A stretch of 64,000 bases of DNA from Conus ventricosus (lineage: Eukaryota > Mollusca > Gastropoda > Neogastropoda > Conidae): positions 73,150,116 through 73,214,115 of the forward strand of contig CM031616.1 in NCBI GenBank assembly GCA_018398815.1. Direction: 5' to 3'. Positions within the stretch are counted from its first letter, which is position 1; every line of letters begins with the position of its first letter. Shown here piece by piece: positions 24,881 to 38,200 of the stretch. Made by a program: the position numbers and the translations under genes. The notes beneath the pieces are model-generated. The model did not search any database. It was not told where the DNA came from and was given only the letters and a program-made list of their open reading frames with translations.

Positions 24881-27800
24881 GGGGGGGGCCAGCAAACGAA
24901 GAACCAGTCTACTGAATACACTGCATGTGAACAGCTTGCCATCCCTTCCTAAACTAACAGTCATTGTACTATTAATAGGAAATTTTTATCTAAAATTACG
25001 TTTTATCTAACATACTTACCGTGGCTCACTAATGCAATAAGAGGTAGCAATTTGCTTATCCCGCCTCGTATAAAATAAAGTCCGTACGGACAACAAACCC
25101 CTTGAAAGGGCCTGGGCCCTTGGAAATGCTCAAACCCCCCTCTTTTGAGGTATTTAAACCGATGAGAACTCCTGGGGAAACCCCGGAAGGCGGGGGGGGG
25201 TGGGGAGGGCCTCTGGTGACCCACGGAAAGTTTGTTAGTTTAAAAGTAATTTTAAATAAAAATTTCCTTTTAATTCCATATATACCGTGGCTCATAATGC
25301 AGAGTGCATCCGGGGAAGGGGGGCTAACCTGGTTACGTCTGGAGGGCGGGAAGGCCGGAGCGTGTGGGGAGAGGAGTGTTGGGCCACCCGCCGATGCGTC
25401 CCCCTGGACCCATATCGCGCAGACGGAAAAACGTCGGCAGGTGAATTGGATAAAAGGTGCCAGGGGAACCCAATTGGGGCACAACACCTCTAAATGCTGG
25501 CATTGAGTTATGCCAGCGAAGGCCCCATCCCCTAATTCGGGGGCTTGGGGGGGAAACGCCAATCCCCTTGGGTCTGCGTAGCAGTTTTAATTATTTTTCA
25601 GCCCGGGAGATTGAAGGCGCCTGATGTCCTTAAAACCTTCGTTGAAAGAGAGAAAAAGGTGGCGCTGCTTGGAGCGAAAAAGTTTCGTGCGTTTCCTATC
25701 TCCCGCAGGCGCGCCCCCCGGGGAAGAAGTGCGGTCTTCGTCGTTGGGGCGAATAGAAGTGAGAGGAAGAATGGAATAGTGGGGAAGGAGAACCCTGGCA
25801 ATGGTTTTTTCGCTAAAATTCGGGGAGGGGCAAAGGGAGATTCGGCCACCCGGTTCGGGCGACGTCCCGGCGGGCCCCACTAGGGCATGGACTTCAATGC
25901 GCCCCTCCTGAGGCCAGGGAACAAAAAAGGTTTTTTAAAGGAAAGGAATTCGAAAACATCCCGGAGGGCTTGAAAGGGGGGACCCTGAGGGAGGAGAGGT
26001 AAAAAAAGATCCACGCCGGGGTTGGGGGGGATGGGCCCTCTGTAGGGCTGCTCCTGAACCGATCCCGCAGAAGAGGGTTGTCCGGGGGGGGCCCCCCTAA
26101 TGGGGAAGTGTGGAAATAGCCCCTGTGAACCTTCAGAGGGGGGCTAAAAGTTTTTTTTCAGTAAAAGAAAAGCTAGGTAGTTTGCCAATTGGTTTGAGGG
26201 GGGAATGGGAGAATTGCGGGGTTGGAGCCCCAAGGAGCCCCCCATTCCAGTGGACACTGTAGCCTTTGGGTGCCTGGTCTGGGGCTGTTCCCAAGGCGTT
26301 TTCCGCTGGGGAGGCGCCTTGTGCAGAAGGCGTCCCGCCCCGTACCCAGGTGTGAAGAGGCACCGTTTGGTTTGCTGTGTGGAACCCCTGCCCGGGGCTG
26401 AAGCAGGGATTTTGCTTTTAAGGCGACCCGGTTCGGAGGGAGTGGGGACGGGTGAAATTCTGGAAACCCACGTTGGGCCGGCCAGGGGACCAAAAGATAA
26501 GGTGGCTGCGTTTTCCCCTTGCTTTCGGAGAATTTTTCCCCAGAATGGGGAGGGGGAAAAAGGCATACCCCGTCAGTCCGGACAAGGGAGGGACAGGGCG
26601 TCCACACCCCACGCTCCCGGATCCGGAACGGGGGGAGCTAAGCTGGAGCGGTGGTTGAAGGGGGTGGCAAAAACGGTCTACCTGTGGTTGAACCATAAGC
26701 CCAAAAGGGGTTTCCCGGACGGTGGAGAGAGTCCTTTGAGGGAAAAAAACCATGTGCGAATGCTGGGGGGTCCGCGGAATTTTGATTTTCCCCGGGAAAA
26801 GTGCTTGGCCGAGTGGTTGATTGTGTCTCGCACAAGGGAAGCTTTTCCCGCCCTCGGGACAGGGGTGGAACGCGCCCCCCCTTGTTTGTTGATTAACACC
26901 CCAAGTCGTGTTGCGGGTTGGGGGGAAAACGTGTTTTTCCCTTCGGAGGGAAGAAAACCCCTTGAGGGCTTGGAACACGGTTCCAGTCCAGCGATTGAAT
27001 GCCGGACCCCCATCCCCCGGGGGCCATCCCCGGCCGCCGTAGAGAGCTGCGGGGCACCCCCCCGGAGGGAAAGGGTTCCGGAACGGGGTCTCCTGTGGGG
27101 GGGGGTGGATGGGGACTCCCTGAGCGCCGGGGGATGGGATTTCCCTTTGGGCCCATCGATGTTGGAACCACGACGGAGAAGGATCGGAAGGCCCCACGCT
27201 GAAAAACCCCTGTCACCAACGTTTGCGAAAGGGCGTTAAACCGGGTTTGTGCAGTCGTGAGGGCATATGGGGGCCAAGGACCCCATCGAAGAAGAGAGGC
27301 CGCTTTTGGTGGAGCCTGATCCAAAAAAAGGAGAGGGCCAAGAGGTTGGGGCAAAAACCAGGGTTGGGGGGTTTGGGAGAGCCCAACAGTTGGTGGTGTG
27401 GAAGGACCCCCCAAAAACTGAAAAATGCTGGGGGGAGAGATCGGACTTCTCCTCTTTGGGCAAAACAAACCCCCAGTGTGACAGGGGTTTTTAAAACCTG
27501 GAGGGCTTGCGGGGAGCACAGATGCTGGATGAGGCAAGGACCCAAATGTCGAGATGGGCCCTTCAGCGAATTTTTCTCCCGAACTGCGCAAGTTCCGGGC
27601 CACCTTGTGAAAACCAAGGGGCCGGGGCACCCCAAAAGGGAAGACCCCCTGAACTGAAAAGCGGAGATACTTCCTGCCCTTGGGTGGTTCAAGAGAGGAA
27701 AGTAGCATTTTTTCAGGTCGATGGTACCGCCCAGTCGCCGGGATGCATGGCATGGGGGATTGACATGGGGTTTCCATCCAAAAAGGGGACAAAAAGAAAC

Positions 27801-29223
27801 CTGTTAAAGGGCGAGAGGTCTAGCCCCCGGTTTCCCCCCTCCCCCGAAGCTTTGGGCCCCAAAAAAATGGGCCTAAAAGCGGGAGGAAGGGAAAGGGGAC
27901 TTCCTCTGTGGTTTTCCCTGGTAACAGCGAAAGGACCCTTGGGTTTAAAGGGAGAGGCCGCTAGATCCCGAGGAGGAGGAAAGGGGAGGGAAGGAGTGGA
28001 GGACCCTTTTTACTTGCACCCCAAGGAAAAGACGAAACCCCCCGTCACCCCAGAGCCCAAGGGCTTGCGGGAACCCGCTCCCAGGCACTGAGGTCCCCGG
28101 GAAAGGGGATTGCCACGGCCCCGCCGGGGGTAATACCAGGTCGGGGGGAAGTCTTTGGGGGAGGGCCCGTCCGAGAGTGGGGCTTTCGGCCCCGCCGGCC
28201 GTGCCTGAGGCCGACCCCGTGGGTTGCTTGCTCGGTCCCCGGGGTCAAATGAGTGTCCCTTGGGTTTTAGAGGGACACGGTGATGAGAAAGGGATGGCCC
28301 TTGGGTTTTTGAACCCGGGGCGGGGGGGGGGGGGGCCTGGTAAAAGGCGGGTCACCCCCTATCTGGCCCTGGTCTTAATGGTACCCGTACGTTTTTCCCG
28401 AACAGAGACCCTGATTGCTGGAAAGGCTCTAGGGAGGCGGGGGGGGCAGGGGCGAGCGGGCCACAGAGTCCCAAAATAGGACTTCTTCCTCGCTAGTACC
28501 GAGTTCGTTGAAGCCTACAAGGCCCAACGAAAACTTAAGCCCTTCAGCCCTTGACTTACAGGCTACCCTGCCGTGGGTTGCGGCTGGCGGTGGTGAAGGA
28601 TTCTGATCGGATCCTTTAAAGGGGAGCATGTCCCCTAGGAAGGAATCCTGAACGGATGGGTTCCAAAAACCCCCCCTCGCGATTTCACTCGGCAAAGGCA
28701 GGCTTGAAAGGGCCACCTGCCCCAGGTGTGATTTCGACCTCTCGGGGCCGGAGGAGGTCCCCCTGGGAGAGGGGGAGAGTGGCTTCGGGATAGTTTATTT
28801 GCCAAGAGGCCTTCTGGCAAATGGAAACCCCTGGCTTAAGGTACTTCCCGCCCCCAGGCCAGGGGAAAAACGGGCGAACCGGCGTGATGTCCCGTGCCTC
28901 TGTGCCCTGATTTTATTTGGGCCCCCTATGCATCGGCCCTCTGACCGACTCTTTAGAGAGAGGGGGCATAGCCCCCCCGTGGGCGGATCCCGGGGGGTTC
29001 GCCGCCCAAGGGGGGGGGCTTTACCTCTAGAGGATGACACCGCCCCCGGACAAGGGGAAACCCGAAAGGCCACCGGTCCGGAAAAAGGAATAAGAACCGG
29101 GGTGATGGCCCTTTTCTCTACTCGAATCCCCCGGTCGGGCCACAGACCGAGGGGGTGGCGCCTTGGCAAAAACGGGGCGGGGCCCCGAAAAGCCAGGGTG
29201 GCTGGGTGGTGATTCCCAGAACT

Positions 29224-29262
<39 letters not shown>

Positions 29263-32200
29263 CGTCAAAGGGTGGGCCGAGGGGGCCCCGGGAGGAAGAG
29301 GCCCTGCACTGGTGGGGGTGGGATAAAACCGGCACCGGGAAAAACCCCCGGGGCGGGGGTGTGGAAAGCCCAGGTGGGGGATACTGCATTGGGCCATGGC
29401 GCCTAGGAAAGGGCCCCGCCCTTTATAGGGGGGGGTGGGTTGTGGTGTGGCCCAACCCCCTAAATGGGGGGCCCAAGCGCCCGGGCCCCCCGGGGCGCCC
29501 GGAAATGAGGGCGAAACCCAAGTTTGCCCAAAAAAAGGGGCAGACCCGAGGTGGGGGAAGGGAAAAAACGGGGGCCCAAAAGAGATTCAAGCCCCGAGGG
29601 AAGTTGTTCCCCTTTCTCGCTACCGAGGGAGGGAGACGAGAAGTTGCTCTTGCCCCCCCCGGGCCTCCGTTGTAAAGGGTAAGCATTTTGGTTCTGCCAT
29701 GGAAACCGAACTGTGTGCGTAAAACGAGCTGAAATGAACACAAAATGCATCACGGGAACGCAGACCCAGCTGGTCGCTCGCCGTTAGGGGACAAAGGGAC
29801 AGGATCGACAGAACCCGCAGTGAGCCGTACCGTCACAAATTGTGGGTTGCGGGAAAGGCTGCTGTACAACAGAACCCCAGTGAGTTGAGGGACCTTGGGA
29901 GAAGAAAAAGAAAGAGAGAAATGACGTGAAGGGAGAGGAGGTTTTTGGGGCGGTAGGACAAAGAGCCTCCCCGGGGAGATGGGGAAATTTGAAAGACAAA
30001 CCCTTTTAAAATCTCACCTTGCACCCAATTGCTTCACGTTTTCGTTTTCCCCTTTGTGAAAACTAAGCAAGGACACCAAAGAACGCAACAACAATCGACG
30101 ATTGCGAGAAAAAGAAAAAAAAATACTTAGTGTCGTGTACGGGCTTAAGGGAAAAAGGCTGCCCAGAAAAGATGGGGTTTGGCTGCGCAAGGCCGAGGCC
30201 TTTCAAGGGTTTTGTTGTCCTACGGATTTATTTTATTTCAAGGCGGGGGGTGCAAAAATTTCTGCCGCTTATTGCATTAGTGAGCCCGGGAAAATAGTGT
30301 AATTAAAAAACCGTTTTTATTTAAATTTTTTCCCCCAATTTAAAAAAGGGAAAATTTATCCATTTGCCTATTTAACCCCCCCCCAAGGGATATTCTGTGA
30401 GGTTATATGTGTAACCCCAACTTCTCCAATCCCTTTTATCACAAAAACAGGTCAATAACCCGAATGCTTGTAAGGTTAATCCCGCGGTAACCCCCGGAAA
30501 TTCGCAGAGCAATTTACACATTAGAAATGCAAAAGTATGAGCCGGGCCAATCACTGGCAAAGAACAGAGGGGCTAATCGATACTGACCCGCCCTTTTCCC
30601 CCGGATGGAATGCGGGCTTACGCCGTTTACGCCGGAGGGTGGCGGAAGTGTCCTTGCCCGCGCCTTCTGGTCAGCGTTGGCGTTTGTTGTCGGGCCCCTC
30701 GCTGAAGGTATTGTGGGGCCACGTGACGGCGAGAGCGCGATGAAATGGCCCTGTTATAAAGATACTGAGACTACCTTTAAAACGTATGAAGATGAAAGAC
30801 AATGAAAAAGACCATCTTATAAAGATACGAGGGAAAAACCGCGCATGCAGAGAAGACAATGAAATGGCGTGTTTTTAAAAGGGACTGGGATCCCCTTTCA
30901 GACGTCATGCAGATAACGATGATGAATGGCCATGTTATAAAGATACTGAGACATCCGTTACAGACGCATGAAAAGATGAAGACTATGAAAATGGGGTTAT
31001 AAGTATGAGAAAACACTTACGACAGTCATGCTGAAAAGAAATGACTGCCATTTATAAAAATACTGGACATCACGTTCAGTCATGACAGTGAATGCAATGA
31101 ATGCCCTTATAAAGATACTGGGGACTCACCTTCAGACGTCTGACAATGATGACGATGAAAGGCTTGTTATAAAAAAACTGAGACACACCTTACAGACTGT
31201 TGTTTTTTTTTTTGTCATTTTACTTTTCAAAGTGATGAAAAGGGCTGCTCAGGGGTGTAAAGCCACCAGTAAAAACAAAACAAAAACAACCTTGTGAAGA
31301 CACCAAAAGTTTTTAACCCCAAAAAACAAAATTAAAAAAAAAGGAACAATGGAATTACAAAAACAAAAAAAACAACAACAAAATGTTTCGATATTCTGAA
31401 TCTCAGTTGTGTCTCAACTGTCCCCTACCAACATCGTTAAAAGCCAGTGAAGCAATGCAAGCCATTTTTTTATGCAATTTGAAGTTGCTCATGTCTCCCC
31501 AAAGAAGTCCCCGGTTTCCTGTGGCGCACGGACTCACTTTGGGCCCGGAATCCTGAGGTGGGCAGGGGGGTGGGGTCAGGGCCCCCCGCGGGGACTGGTC
31601 ACAGACCGCGGCTGGCGCCCCCCCCCTTGTTTCCTTGGTGGGTGCCGTCGTTCCCAGATGGCTGCGATTTGGCTCCCGAACACCACCTTGCCTGTCGGCA
31701 CAGCAAAGGAAATGGCATCAACAGCGGGGCAAAACAGCACGATAGTTACTGAATGACAGAAAGTAACAACAGCAGGGCAAAACAGCACGACAGTTAATGA
31801 CAGAAAGTAACAACAGCGGGGCAAAACAGCACGATAGTTACTGAATGACAGAAAGTGACAACAGCAGGGCAAAACAGCACGATAGTTACTGAATGACAGA
31901 AAGTGACAACAGCAGGGCAAAACAGCACGATAGTTACTGAATGACAGAAAGTGACAACAGCAGGGCAAAACAGCACGATAGTTACTGAATGACAGAAAGT
32001 AACCAGTCTGAAAGGAAACATAGCAGGGCAACGATGAAGGAAATCTTCCTGAACTGTGGGGAGTCATTCCTGTGCCACACTGAACAAACGTCCTCCAACT
32101 TCCTCCAGGTCTGTCAGTTGTTTGCCAAGGTCAAGGTCTCTGCCAATATTTCCCCCCTCCACTTTGCAACGTTGTCAGTCCATCGTTCTTTCCGTCTTCC

Positions 32201-35200
32201 TGACCGTCTCCCTCAACAGATCCCCAGAGGACTGTGTTCAGCCAATCCCCTGAACTTTGTTACAGCACACTTTTCTGTTCTGACTGATGTCAGTAGATCT
32301 TGCTAGGTCTGAAGTGCAGGTCTGAAGTGCTGCTTGATAAGGCTCTTGTTCACTGATATCCGATCACCGTCTTCTGGTAGACACGCCCATGGGTAAAACT
32401 GCTTGACAAGGCCCTTGTTCACCGATGATCTGATTGCCCTTGTTCACCGATGATCTGATCACTGCCTTCTGGTAGACATGCCATGGGTAAAACTGCTTGA
32501 CAAGGGCCTTGTTCACCGATGATCTGATCACTGCCTTCTGGTAGACATGCCCATGGGTAAAACTGCTTGACAAGGGCCTTGTTCACCGATGATCTGATCA
32601 CTGCCTTCTGGCAGACTTGCCCATAGGCAAAACTGGTGAACACTGGCAGGCAGCCGGCAAACAGAGAAATGTTGACAGAGAAATGGCTCTGGTGTACAAT
32701 AGAACTGGCCATACCTAAAACACATCTTTCAAACCAACACTAAGGCATCAACTAAAAAGCCTTGGCATTGTCTGTGATGGTTTCAATCAAAATGCCATGT
32801 TGGCCTGGCATCACCTCCACATCCCTCCAGTGCTGACACAGCCTCCTGGCTGCTGTTGTCCACTTTCTGCTTTGGTTAGGGTTTTTCGCTTTTCTCTGGA
32901 CAAGGCTGGATGCTTCACTAGAAAAACAAATTCATTTCTTTGCTAGACATACCAGAAATGAGCAGACGGTAATCAGAAGGATTCTAACAATTTAAGATCC
33001 ATGAACCGTGGAAAATCTTGTTTCTAGAGGTCTCAACAATGACATGGTTTCTATGATAATATAAAAGTGATTCACATCTACAAATTGCTATTTCAATCAT
33101 TTCAGTGTGTCAGCCGTCATATTTTCCTTCCATTTTTTCCAGCCTTCCAACGATTGTTTTACATTTCCACTGAGAAAAGTCCTAGTTCAGTCACCGTCAA
33201 TCAGACCACGGCAGCACCAGAGGACACCAGTCCTGATGATTGCACTTGTGGAATCCACATTCCCTTGTTTTCCAGAGCCTTAATTAGCCTTTCTCCAAAT
33301 AAAGTGGATAACTTACAATTTCTGCCTGTTTAAACTTGTAAGTCAGTGTAACTAAAGGTGAAAACTCAGTTGTTCAGAGAGACGGTGGACATGAACAAAC
33401 AACTCACCATTTCTCCTGGCGCAGGAGATGATTTCAGCCGAAGACTTGCTCATGACGGGGACGATCAGGACAGGTGCGCCGGCCTGGTCGGCAATGGTGA
33501 TGGCGCGCTGGGTGGCCTCCGCCTCCACCTGCCATGCACACCGCACACTGTGGGTTCAAATCTCAGCTCAGGTACCACTGACTGTTCACATCTAAGGCTG
33601 AGCCAGATGCAGATTAACCAATGATGGTATTACTGATATCTCTAAAGAGAGGAGGACAATTCTCGGGGAAATTCATTCATAAAATTCTGAAGAAATTTTC
33701 AGTGCTTCATTTTGATCTTTTGAAAAAATTCTTTGTGACCACATTCTATTAAAGCATACATGTCTCTCACCTATTAAAAGCATGTGTGCCAAGTCAGAGA
33801 TTTTCACTGAATCCTTTCATTCCATTCCCTATACTGAAAATGAACCAAATGGTCGTGCAGTCAGACTTATGGGGCAGACACAGGACTCTGAGGGAGATGG
33901 GTTCACATCCTTTCAGCTGCCAACACATGACAGTGGAATCACCGTATGCCCCCTCACCTCCTCCCTAGAGCATACCACACACATTAGGCTTTCACCATCA
34001 AGTCTGACCAACTCTTGGAAAAGTGTCATCTGCTTCAGGATGTGTCTTTGACAGTGTCGCTCAAAACTGCTGTTCAACACTTGGATGAGGTCTGCAGCTC
34101 TCAGGCTGACACACCCCAGGACGCTTGTAGTGGAAGACCTTGCACTCTGTGGCCCCAGACGTCTTCACCTTACGGTCTGGGGCTGACACACACAAGGACC
34201 CCCGCTATAGGAGACCCTGCACTCTGTGGCCCCAGACATTACCTTCAGGCCTGATGCAGAGTGGTCTTTGGGAAGAGGGCTGGCCTGTAGTCTGAGGGCA
34301 CAGCCAGTCTCCACAGCTTCATCAAGTAAAACTTCATCAAGTCAACTGGGCCTTCATTGTTGGTGACCAGTCGTTTGTCCATCCTCTTTGACAACATTAC
34401 TGTGAAGAGCATAACTGAATTCACCCCTTTAATTCACCCTCACTGATTAGGACTAGTTCATACATGTTCCTGCTTGACAAACGAACCCTAAAATGCCTAT
34501 GAACGTTTCCAATCTACCAGACATCCTGATGGAAGGTTCAGCATCACCAAACAAAACACCGTCACAAATGGCGATCAAAAGCTGAACAGTAGGTGGGGCG
34601 GGTGTGAGGGTGCAGGGGAAGGAAGAGTTTATGGAGCGGTGGTCCTGGTGAGCCATGCCACAGATCCATGTCTGGAGGGAGACAGCGACAGTCTGCCTTC
34701 CACTGGGGTGTGAGGGTGCAGGGCAAGGAAGAGTTTTATGGAGCGGTGGTCCTGGTGAGCCATGCCACAGATCCATGTCTGGAGGGAGACAGCGACAGTC
34801 TGCCTTCCACTGGGGTGTGAGGGTGCAGGGGAAGGAAGAGTTTATGGAGCGGTGGTCCTGGTGAGCCATGCCACAGATCCATGTCTGGAGGGAGACAGCG
34901 ACAGTCTGCCTTCCACTGGGGTGTGAGGGTGCAGGGGAAGGAAGAGTTTATGGAGCGGTGGTCCTGGTGAGCCACGCCACAGATTCATGTCTGGAGGGAG
35001 ACAGCGACAGTCTGCCTTCCACTGGGTGCCTTTACCCACACCTGCTTTGTGATACAGCGATGGCAAAGGTCAGTGTGTGTGGCTCAGCTAACCGTGTTAC
35101 TGCCTGGGCTGAACACACCCCAACAAACCACCACCACCCCCATGGCAGTGACCAGGCGGCCTGACGGTGGTGTCATGTGACGTCACTCCACCACTCCCTG

Positions 35201-38200
35201 TTGATTTCAAGGGCCGAGACTTTGGCAAGAGAAAAAAAAAGAACCAACGCGGACTGTCTACGACATGGAAGATGAAGCACCTTTATAAGATAGGAGAAGG
35301 AGGGAATGTGAGAGAAACCATTTTGTTTGCCAGACATGACATGGAAGATGAAGCACCTTTATAAGATAGGAGAAGGAGGGAATGTGAGAGAAACCATTTT
35401 GTTTGCCAGACATGACATGGAAGATGAAGCACCTTTATAAGATAGGAGAAGGAGGGAATGTGAGAGAAACCATTTTGTTTGCCAGGACATGACATGGAAG
35501 ATGAAGCACCTTTATAAGATAGGAGAAGGAGGGAATGTGAGAGAAACCATTTTGTTTGCCAGACATGACATGGAAGATGAAGCACCTTTATAAGATAGGA
35601 GAAGGAGGGGAATGTGAGAGAAACCATTTTGTTTGCCAGACATGACATGGAAGATGAAGCACCTTTATAAGATAGGAGAAGGAGGGAATGTGAGAGAAAC
35701 CATTTTGTTTGCCAGACATGACATGGAAGATGAAGCACCTTTATAAGATAGGAGGAGGGAATGTGAGAGAAATCATTTTGTTTGCCAGACATGACATGGA
35801 AGATGAAGCACCTTTATAAGATAGGAGAAGGAGGGAATGTGAGAGAAATCATTTTGTTTGCCAGACATGACATGGAAGATGAAGCACCTTTATAAGATAG
35901 GAGAAGGAGGGAATGTGAGAGAAATCATTTTGTTTGCCAGACATGACATGGAAGATGAAGCACCTTTATAAGATAGGAGAAGGAGGGAATGTGAGAGAAA
36001 TCATTTTGTTTGCCAGACATGACATGGAAGATGAAGCACCTTTATAAGATAGGAGGAGGGAATGTGAGAGAAATCATTTTGTTTGCCAGACATGACATGG
36101 AAGATGAAGCACCTTTATAAGATAGGAGAATGAGGGAAACAGAGGGGGGGGGGGGGGAGGGCAGAGAAGGACTGTCTACGATGGCTGAATGAAGAACTGT
36201 GAGAGAAACCATTTTGTTTGCCAGACATGACATGGAAGATGAAGCACCTTTATAAGATAGGAGAATGAGGGAAACAGAGGGGGGGGGGGGAGGGCAGAGA
36301 AGGAGTGTCTACGACGGCTGAATGAGAACTGTGAGAGAAACCATTTTGTTTGCCAGACATGACATGGAAGATGAAGCACCTTTATAAGATAGGAGAATGA
36401 GGGAAACAGAGGGGGGGGGGGGGGGGGGGGGGGGGGGAGGGCAGAGAAGGACCGTCTATGACGGCTGAATGAGAACTGTGAGAGAAACCATTTTGTTTGC
36501 CAGACATGACATGGAAGATGAAGCACCTTTATAAGATAGGAGAATGAGGGAAACAGAGGGGGGGGGGGGGGGGGGGGGAGGGCAGAGAAGGACTGTCTAC
36601 GATGGCTGAATGAGAACTGTGAGAGAAACCATTTTGTTTGCCAGACATGACATGGAAGATGAAGCACCTTTATAAGATAGGAGAATGAGGGAAACAGAGA
36701 GGGGGGGGGAGGGGGGGGAGGGCAGAGAAGGACTGTCTGAAAGAGAGACGGAATGAGTAGAGGGAGAAATACCACAGGGAAAGGGAAAGAGGGAAAAAGA
36801 AGACAGACAGATGGACAGAGAAGACAGACAGATGGAGAGAGAAGACGGACAGATGGAGAGAGAAGACAGACAGATGGAGAGAGAAGACGGAGAGAGAAGA
36901 CAAGACAGATGGAGAGAGAAGATGGACAGATGGAGAGAGAAGACAGACAGATGGAGAGAGAAGACAGATGGAGAGAGAAGACAAGACAGATGGAGAGAGA
37001 AGACAAGACAGATGGAGAGAGAAGACAGACAGATGGAGAGAGAAGACAGACAGATGGAGAGAAAGAGACAGGAGAGGTGCAGCCACAATGACAGCTTACC
37101 TCTTCTGACCGACACAGCTCGTTGCCTTCAGGGCCCGTCACTCCCAGAGAAATCAGTTCATCTGCTTTCTGTTGGACAAACCAGTACACGCGGACTGTCC
37201 TCATAGTTTGTCATCTGTCCACTCTAAGCCTCAATGAAGATTGCAGACCAGACCCTTTAGTGTTACACAAAGACTGAAAATAGATAAATGGTGTGTGTGT
37301 TGTGTGTGTGTGTGTGTGTGTGTGTTAGTTACAATTTAACTCTTTCTTGTCGGCCAATATCACAGATTCAGCAACCTTATGTCCGCTCACAAACCACTTG
37401 GATTCTTATTAATTTCTCTGACTCAAACCTGAAAATATATCCAGGATATTGCTGATAAAACTGCTTCATCATATGCAAAAAAAAACTGTGGAGAATATTA
37501 TACAATTAAAGGGAGAGGGGCTGCCTTGGCTTAAGGCTGTGTCAGGCAAATTGACATAGGCTAGAACACCAAGGCTACATCAAAATGTTATGCTCTGCAT
37601 AGTTATGCGGGGATTGTCTTCAGTTGTGACAAGCTCCTAGCATAACATTATCAGTCTCTAAAATCCCCCGAAGTCGGAGGGTGGCTGCCCATGTGGCGGG
37701 GTAATCAAAAACGGCCACACACGTAATGTTCTCATCCCCAGCTGATGCATTTGTACCATAGTGTTCAAATACTTCGGCCGTTTGGATGATCCCTGGAGTC
37801 TTTTAGCCAGGGTACAACAACAACACCAACAACAACAACAAGGGAGAGGGGGAAAGGGAAGAACTGATGGCACAGGGATGACAAGAGAGAGAGAGGAGAG
37901 AGGGAAGAGGGGGAAGACTGAAGAAAAGAGTGAAAGAAACACACGCGACAGACAGTGAAAGAGAGGAAAAGAAGAGGGGGAGAGAGACAGAGAGCAAGAG
38001 AAAGAGCCAAACCAAAGAGATCTAAACATGCACAAACAGCAGGAAAATAGAAGAGGGGGAGAGAGACAGAGAGCAAGAGAAAGAGCCAAACCAAAGAGAT
38101 CTAAACATGCACAAACAGCAGGAAAATAGAAGAGACAAGGACTAGAAAGAGAGAGAGACAACCAAAGACCTGACACTGACCAAGTCCACAATTTCGCCGT

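Larger units (their letters stand above)
24839..31715. other. low-quality, GC-rich patch in the CRMP intron/exon region
   Basis: Composition changes sharply at a 50-base G run (24839-24888) and becomes rich in G/C homopolymers with long, meaningless open frames on both strands. Two CRMP exons inside it (30.6 and 31.6 kb) are recognisable but full of indels, unlike exons outside. Normal sequence resumes at the 48-bp array near 31.72 kb. The simplest reading is an uncorrected long read used as gap fill. No additional gene is called here. Confidence 0.75.

Noticed and set aside
24735..25010. Frames with poly-Gly or poly-Pro
   Set aside because: Caused by the G run at 24839-24888.
26205..27239. 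A 344-codon plus-strand frame, and similar long frames on both strands at 25.5-29.7 kb
   Set aside because: They sit in the GC-rich corrupted patch, overlap each other on both strands, have no family motifs and reflect scarcity of stop codons at high GC.
33545..33570. Possible tRNA gene (GGTTCAAATCTC)
   Set aside because: Only a B-box-like motif; no cloverleaf or A box at the right distance. More likely a SINE trace.
35283..37204. Repeat-peptide frames (169 and 342 codons) on the minus strand
   Set aside because: Products of the 75-bp array and GA-rich tracts. Only 37100-37168 within them is a real exon.
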